Positions 7,115-10,532 of a DNA stretch of 10,532 bases are shown one piece after another. The notes beneath the pieces are model-generated. The model did not search any database, was not told where the DNA came from, and saw only the letters and a list, made by a program, of their open reading frames with translations. Position 1 is the first letter of the stretch. Every line of letters begins with the position of its first letter. Location of the stretch: NCBI GenBank assembly GCA_947506075.1, contig CANNNN010000067.1, positions 1 to 10,532 on the forward strand, given 5' to 3'. This stretch comes from Methylococcaceae bacterium (GTDB lineage Bacteria > Pseudomonadota > Gammaproteobacteria > Methylococcales > Methylomonadaceae). Made by a program: the position numbers and the translations under genes.

Positions 7115-8712
7115 CACTTTTCCCCTTTCATCTTGCTCGCGTTCTCAAACTCGTCAGGTGAAAGTCCGCGCGTCATATATTTAACTCTGCCGTGAGAGAA
7201 GATACCCGCTGGGCTTTCCATGGCAATTGAGGCTATTCTATTTAAAGAGCTCGAATCATAAACCACAACTTCATCACCGCTGTAGCCGGCGCTGACATAG
7301 AGGAACTTACCATCGGCGCTGTATTCGGGGAAGTAAGCATGTCCGCCTACATCCAGGGTTTTGACCACTTCAAGGGTAAGCTTGTCGATCAGTTGAATGG
7401 TGCGTGCGCGGCGGTCTTTGGAGATGATATCCACGGCGACATAAGGTGCATTGGCGTGAGCGGCTGGTGATTCTGTGCCGCCAGAGACTGGAATCTGTTT
7501 AACCACTTCCATTTTGTCCAGATCCCAGACGCTGACCACCATTTTGTCGCAATCGCCAAAGTTGGTGCCGAACCCCAAGGTGCGGCCGTTAACTTCAACA
7601 GCAGCGCCACCGCCAACATGGGGTACGCAGCCAGCATCGAGTTTTTTGATGATTTTTCGCTCTTTTAAATCAATTGCGGTGACGATGCTGTCGTCATAAG
7701 AGGCAACCATCAATTTGCTACCGCCATGGGTCAAAAAGGCATCATGCAGATGACGGCCAACATTTTCGATTTTAGTGACAGGGAAACCTTCTTTTAAATC
7801 GACTACCCAGACTTGGCCTGCATTTTCCAGTGCGATGGCAAAAATATCAGCAAACGGGGTGCCGATGATCATGCCGGAATCGGAGCTGACCATTTTGCCG
7901 TCAGGATCTATGCCTTCCAGCTCGAAGGTTTTTAACGGTTCCAGTGTTTCGGCATTAAGAATGACGGCATTGTGCGGCACATAAGAACCGGCCATGATGT
8001 ATTTGCCGTCGCGGGAAACGCCCAGGCCAGGACCGTTGAAGCCTGTTTTAACACTGCGCACGATTTTCATGGAATATAAGTCGACTTTAAAAATTTCGGC
8101 GGTGTCATTTTTAACATAGGCCCAGCGCGGATTGGCAGGGTTATAGTCGATGATGTGCGCGGCGGTTCCTGTGGCTATTTCGCCGATTTGTTTGTGGGTA
8201 AGGCTGTTGATGAACACGGCTTTTGACCCTGAACCGCGCCCGTATTTGCCTCGTGCCGCTACACCGATAATATTGTCCATGTTGTCGATTTCATAGATCG
8301 GCTTAGCTGGTAATGTGCTTTCGTCTTTAACATAGACTTTAATTGAGGCTTTAATGTCATCAATCGTCCAGGCCGGGTTGGTCAGTTTGGGTGTGGCTTG
8401 TAGGTGTTTAACTAGACCACGAATTTCATCATCCGATAAACGACCATAAAACGGGGGCATTAAGGTGTCAAAACTGCCAGCCATGATAATGGTGCGTAAC
8501 GCCGTAGGACTGCGGCCTTTCAAGGTTTCTGAATTTAACCCGGGAGCAATAAATCCGCCATGGTCTGAGCCGTGACAACTGGCGCAATTATCTTCGTAGA
8601 GTTTGTGCATGTTGTTTGGGGTGTCAGAGCTTGCCTGGGTCCCAAAAGGTAAAAAGACAGCGGCTAGGCTGAAAAGTATAGATTTTGGTAGGCTATTAAT
8701 AGGTGTATTCAT
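7114..8712 (-). CDS. nirS: Cytochrome cd1 nitrite reductase NirS (short N-terminal arm)
   Basis: Reduces nitrite to NO in the periplasm with hemes c and d1. Length is 532 residues from the ATG at 8712, which has GGAG 9 bases upstream; a TTG start five codons earlier is less likely. Signal peptide is about 1-27 (ending GTQA). The cytochrome c domain has C43, C46, H47 (NCASCHG) and probable axial M85 (LMPPF). The eight-bladed d1 propeller follows from about residue 125. H186 (TAAHII) fits the proximal d1-iron ligand. H323 (RHLHDAF) and H365 (VPHVGGG) fit the two catalytic histidines of P. aeruginosa NirS (H327 and H369) with the identical spacing of 42. Only about 15 residues precede the heme c motif, so the N-terminal arm of Pseudomonas and Paracoccus NirS, carrying the d1-facing Tyr, is missing. 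The C-terminus (ESPAGIFSHGRVKYM..) also differs. NirN is the alternative but less likely. First gene of the nir operon. Confidence 0.87.
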   Translation of the reverse strand: MNTPINSLPKSILFSLAAVFLPFGTQASSDTPNNMHKLYEDNCASCHGSDHGGFIAPGLNSETLKGRSPTALRTIIMAGSFDTLMPPFYGRLSDDEIRGLVKHLQATPKLTNPAWTIDDIKASIKVYVKDESTLPAKPIYEIDNMDNIIGVAARGKYGRGSGSKAVFINSLTHKQIGEIATGTAAHIIDYNPANPRWAYVKNDTAEIFKVDLYSMKIVRSVKTGFNGPGLGVSRDGKYIMAGSYVPHNAVILNAETLEPLKTFELEGIDPDGKMVSSDSGMIIGTPFADIFAIALENAGQVWVVDLKEGFPVTKIENVGRHLHDAFLTHGGSKLMVASYDDSIVTAIDLKERKIIKKLDAGCVPHVGGGAAVEVNGRTLGFGTNFGDCDKMVVSVWDLDKMEVVKQIPVSGGTESPAAHANAPYVAVDIISKDRRARTIQLIDKLTLEVVKTLDVGGHAYFPEYSADGKFLYVSAGYSGDEVVVYDSSSLNRIASIAMESPAGIFSHGRVKYMTRGLSPDEFENASKMKGEK

Positions 8713-8729
8713 TATGCTGGGCTCCAATG

Positions 8730-8748
8730 TAGTATTGAATCAATATTA
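8730..8748. promoter_or_regulatory. Candidate operator palindrome at the nirS promoter
   Basis: TAGTATTGAATCAATATTA is a 9-1-9 inverted repeat with one mismatched pair; the core ATTGA-A-TCAAT is perfect. It overlaps the candidate -10 and the predicted transcription start, where a repressor or an anaerobic/NO regulator could act. The one-base centre rules out a standard FNR/DNR spacing. The cognate regulator is unknown and the site is inferred from symmetry and position only. Confidence 0.4.
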
Positions 8749-8771
8749 TCTTGTCTGACGAAAAAGCTCAA
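8743..8771 (-). promoter_or_regulatory. Candidate sigma70-type promoter for nirS
   Basis: On the - strand, TTGAGC (8771-8766) and TAATAT (8748-8743) are separated by 17 bases, about 30 bases before the nirS ATG. GATAAT, two bases upstream of TAATAT, is an alternative -10 with 15-base spacing. Both hexamers match consensus at only 4 of 6 positions, as expected for a regulated promoter. No TTGAT-N4-ATCAA (FNR/ANR/DNR) box is present in the 67-base gap. Co-transcription from the upstream HDOD gene cannot be excluded. Confidence 0.4.
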
Positions 8772-8779
8772 GTAACTTG
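8761..8779 (-). terminator. Weak terminator-like hairpin after the HDOD gene
   Basis: Directly after the HDOD TAA, the - strand reads CAAGTTACTTG (5-1-5 palindrome, 8779-8769), then AGC and five T (8765-8761). The stem is very short (4-5 bp), so termination would be leaky at best, and part of it overlaps the proposed nirS -35 hexamer. It may be only an accidental palindrome. Confidence 0.25.
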
Positions 8780-10099
8780 TTAATGGGAGAAGAAATTCAT
8801 GGTTTCGGCAATTTGTTGTTTGGCATCATCCAGTAGCTGTAGGGACATTTCTGGCGTTAAGGATTGTTGTCCCATTTTTTGGAAGGCTGGCAGAGTGACC
8901 AATAGTGGAAGTTTGCTGTGGTCGGGGGATGCCAGAAAATGATGATATTTTGCCAATAATACAATGTCATTCAGATTGATGTCTTCAGTCGTGCTGCAAA
9001 ACCAGTCTGTAGATCGTAAGGGAATTTGTTTTAACTTGTCTGGAAACTCCCACTTTTCCAAAATAACAGAGCCTAATTGTCCCTGCATTTCGTTTATGCA
9101 TAGAGTGAGATCGTTTTGTTGATAAGAGTCTTGCGGTAGGCTGTCGGCAAAAGTTAATATCGGCAGTGCGCCGATATTATGCAAGAGTCCTGCAAGTAGC
9201 GCTTCGTCAGGATCTACTTTTTGAACCAGTTGGGCTAGTGTGTAGCTGATACTGGACACCCTGATGCTTTGTAGCCAGGTGTGTTGAATGAGTTTGTTTA
9301 TTAAGGGGTTATTGCTCTTAATCAAGTTGTTCATGCAAAAAGAAGTGACCAGATTGCGTGTGGTCGTCAGTCCGAGGCGATTGATTGCGTCAAGACAATT
9401 GCTGATAGGATTCAGTGGTCTATATATAGGGCTGTTGACGACCCGAATCAGTTTCGCGGAAATTACTGGATCCAAATTAACAATTTTGACAATGTCGGTA
9501 ATTTCACAATCCTGTTGAATAGCCTTGCGTAGTTTTAATGCAATATCGGGAAGGCTGGGGATTATTAGCTCCCCTTTTAAAAAATTATAGTGAAAACGAT
9601 TAATGAAAGGATTGTCTTTAAGATGATCTGGAATATTAAGTTCTTTATTAACAACGGCAATAATATCCTGGTTAAACTGAAGAATGGTTTTGGGTAGGTA
9701 TATCACGGTTACGTTTGATCCGGCAATCGCGGTAAAATAATGCAGCTTGCCTGTGGACAGGGGATATAGCGCTTTAAAGGTATTCGTGTTTACTTCAAAT
9801 TCAGAGCCATTATTTGCTTCCATGAAAATTTTACCCTTAACTATGTATATAAGAGCATCTATTTCTGTGCCCCTGTTGAAAATAATGGCTCCAGGTAAGA
9901 AGTTGGCGGAGGTGATGGCGAGATGTTGCATTTCATGCTCGGTCAGTAGTTGAGCAACAGGTATCAGCCTTTTTAAAAAGGCGACGGGGACGGTGATGTC
10001 TTTCGAGGGGGGGGGATTATTAGTAACAGGTAGGATTTTCAAATTATCCTTGCTTAGCGCTTGCTGGGGTGTTTTTTTCTTGAAAATATTCCAGAACAT
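8780..10099 (-). CDS. HDOD-domain protein with N-terminal cyclic-nucleotide-binding-like domain
   Basis: A 439-residue cytoplasmic signalling protein with no signal peptide or membrane segment. Residues about 44-140 look like a cNMP-binding beta roll (FLPGAIIFNRGTEIDALIYIVKGKIFM), but I see no clear phosphate-binding Arg cassette, so ligand binding is uncertain. Residues about 178-375 form an HDOD domain: IIPSLPDIALKLRKAI, IVNLDPVISAKLIRVVNSP, then EALLAGLLHNIGALPIL. In that last block the HD dyad is HN, so no phosphodiesterase activity is expected. Such proteins relay signals in motility, biofilm or metabolic control; no specific function can be assigned. The ATG at 10099 has GGAG 11 bases upstream, rather far. 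Codons 29-31 are three Pro written as nine C in a row (10007-10015 as G on the + strand). It lies 67 bases upstream of nirS on the same strand. Confidence 0.85.
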   Translation of the reverse strand: MFWNIFKKKTPQQALSKDNLKILPVTNNPPPSKDITVPVAFLKRLIPVAQLLTEHEMQHLAITSANFLPGAIIFNRGTEIDALIYIVKGKIFMEANNGSEFEVNTNTFKALYPLSTGKLHYFTAIAGSNVTVIYLPKTILQFNQDIIAVVNKELNIPDHLKDNPFINRFHYNFLKGELIIPSLPDIALKLRKAIQQDCEITDIVKIVNLDPVISAKLIRVVNSPIYRPLNPISNCLDAINRLGLTTTRNLVTSFCMNNLIKSNNPLINKLIQHTWLQSIRVSSISYTLAQLVQKVDPDEALLAGLLHNIGALPILTFADSLPQDSYQQNDLTLCINEMQGQLGSVILEKWEFPDKLKQIPLRSTDWFCSTTEDINLNDIVLLAKYHHFLASPDHSKLPLLVTLPAFQKMGQQSLTPEMSLQLLDDAKQQIAETMNFFSH

Positions 10100-10278
10100 G
10101 TAAGAGGATACTCCTATGCTAGATTGATTCTTTTAAAGTAGGGTGATCAATATACAGCCAATTAACAAGGAACGCAGTAGTTTGACCTTCGGCTAGGGCT
10201 AAAGGCATTAAAATTGAAGTGGATTGAATTATGGAAAGTAAATTGTCAGGGAGTTCGAAATAATAAAACAATGGCAGC
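10100..10278. other. Divergent intergenic region without a gene
   Basis: AT-rich DNA between the HDOD start and the right-hand promoter array, with no credible ORF, tRNA or other RNA gene on either strand. It must contain the leftward promoter of the HDOD gene, but I see no convincing -35/-10 pair. TTGAT (10124-10128) and ATCAA (10146-10150) form a 5-bp inverted repeat 17 bases apart, too far for an FNR box. Bases from about 10254 are A/T-rich (CGAAATAATAAAACAA) and could serve as an UP element for the first + strand promoter. Confidence 0.6.
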
Positions 10279-10306
10279 TTGACGTGGGTCGTGGTGGCTG
10301 TATAAT
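10279..10306 (+). promoter_or_regulatory. Tandem sigma70 promoter A (first of three)
   Basis: TTGACG (10279-10284), a 16-base spacer and a perfect TATAAT (10301-10306). The A/T-rich stretch just upstream (10256-10270) resembles an UP element. It points rightwards out of the window. The 16-base spacing is the one used by E. coli rrn P1 promoters. No gene follows inside the window. Confidence 0.8.
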
Positions 10307-10372
10307 TACCAGTTCTTTCAAAGCAGGGTACTTATGGGTATTCGGCGGAAAGAAATAAAGTTGGCAAAGATG

Positions 10373-10400
10373 TTGACAATTAGAGTTGGCAGGTTATAAT
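10373..10400 (+). promoter_or_regulatory. Tandem sigma70 promoter B (perfect hexamers)
   Basis: TTGACA (10373-10378) and TATAAT (10395-10400), both perfect consensus, are separated by 16 bases. AAATAAAG at 10353-10360 could be an UP element. The bases after the -10 (GGTCGGC) form a G/C-rich discriminator, of the kind associated with growth-rate and stringent control of stable RNA promoters. Confidence 0.88.
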
Positions 10401-10469
10401 GGTCGGCTTCTTCGGGGTTAGGTAACTGGCTTCGACATGGATGAACGGAAAAATAAAGTTAATAAGGTG

Positions 10470-10497
10470 TTGACAAATTGAATTGGCCCTGTATAAT
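10470..10497 (+). promoter_or_regulatory. Tandem sigma70 promoter C (perfect hexamers)
   Basis: TTGACA (10470-10475) and TATAAT (10492-10497), both perfect consensus, again 16 bases apart, preceded by A/T-rich AAAATAAAGTTAATAAGG. It is the most downstream of the array, with transcription starting at about 10504. The transcript leaves the window after fewer than 30 bases. Confidence 0.88.
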
Positions 10498-10532
10498 TGT
10501 CCAGCTCAACCGGGGTTTTACCTCGACGCTCT
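10498..10532 (+). other. Start of a transcribed leader, possibly of an rRNA operon
   Basis: The 35 bases after promoter C contain CCGGGGTTTTACC, which has no ORF, and end in CGCTCT at the window edge. GCTCT is the beginning of the boxA antiterminator core (GCTCTTTAACA in E. coli rrn leaders). With three strong tandem promoters upstream, a 16S-23S-5S operon just outside the window is the best guess, but five bases are weak evidence. A tRNA operon or another abundant RNA is possible. Confidence 0.3.

Larger units (their letters stand above)
10346..10497. repeat. Imperfect tandem repeat of a promoter-bearing unit, about 97 bp
   Basis: Two units align at a 97-base offset. CGGAA begins at 10346 and 10446, AAATAAAGTT at 10353 and 10451, TTGACAA at 10373 and 10470, TTGGC at 10386 and 10483, and TATAAT at 10395 and 10492. 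Similarity extends past the promoters: GTC..GCT....CGGGGTT and CTCGAC/TTCGAC recur after both -10 boxes. A third, more diverged unit upstream carries promoter A at a 94-base offset. Tandem duplication of a whole promoter segment explains this better than chance. Confidence 0.75.

Noticed and set aside
7114..8712. NirN (dihydro-heme d1 dehydrogenase) as an alternative identity for the cytochrome cd1 gene
   Set aside because: The short N-terminus is NirN-like, but both catalytic His of NirS are present with the exact 42-residue spacing, and the gene leads the operon where nirS normally sits. Kept only as a minor alternative.
10124..10150. TTGAT...ATCAA as an FNR/DNR box upstream of the HDOD gene
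   Set aside because: The half sites are 17 bases apart instead of 4.
10401..10441. tmRNA-like or tRNA-like sequence (CTTCGACATGG and similar)
   Set aside because: No acceptor stem pairing or T-loop could be found; it fits better as a repeated promoter leader.
10258..10532. CRISPR array from the repeated units at the right edge
   Set aside because: Only two to three imperfect copies of about 97 bp, with promoter hexamers as the most conserved parts; no short identical repeats with unique spacers.

Overview
The window looks like a chromosomal segment from a denitrification-capable gammaproteobacterium. A RuMP-type methanotroph (Methylococcales) is my best guess. This rests on a PPi-linked pyruvate phosphate dikinase beside a compact nirS/heme d1 operon, moderate GC content and promoter style. 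No gene here is diagnostic of methanotrophy, so the taxonomic call is inference.

Layout. (1) Bases 1-2178, + strand: the 3' part of ppdK (pyruvate phosphate dikinase), open at the window edge. (2) Bases 2179-2242: a short convergent gap with a near-perfect palindrome (11-bp arms). (3) Bases 8712 down to 2243, - strand: a tightly packed operon in the order nirS - small cytochrome c - nirC - nirF - nirD - nirL - nirG - nirH - nirJ. Most neighbours overlap or lie within 10 bases; the exception is a 56-base nirC-nirF gap holding a hairpin. (4) Bases 10099 down to 8780, - strand: an HDOD-domain protein with an N-terminal cyclic-nucleotide-binding-like domain, directly upstream of nirS. (5) Bases 10100-10532: non-coding on both strands, holding three tandem, nearly perfect sigma70 promoters that point rightwards out of the window and look like the promoter array of a highly expressed stable-RNA operon, possibly rRNA.

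How the genes work together. NirS is the periplasmic cytochrome cd1 nitrite reductase (nitrite to NO). Its d1 cofactor is made from siroheme. NirD/L/G/H (Lrp-fold siroheme decarboxylases) remove two acetate carboxylates, the radical SAM enzyme NirJ removes the propionates, and periplasmic NirF acts late on the way to dihydro-heme d1. NirC and the other small cytochrome c are periplasmic electron carriers for NirS or for d1 maturation. nirE (uroporphyrinogen methyltransferase) and nirN (dihydro-heme d1 dehydrogenase), present in the Pseudomonas cluster, are absent from this window.

The least ordinary features are the triplicated promoter unit at the right edge, the short-armed NirS with fully conserved catalytic histidines, a nine-base C tract early in the HDOD gene, and two dispersed-repeat-like palindromes. 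I see no wholly unknown system; most of the coding content is recognisable.
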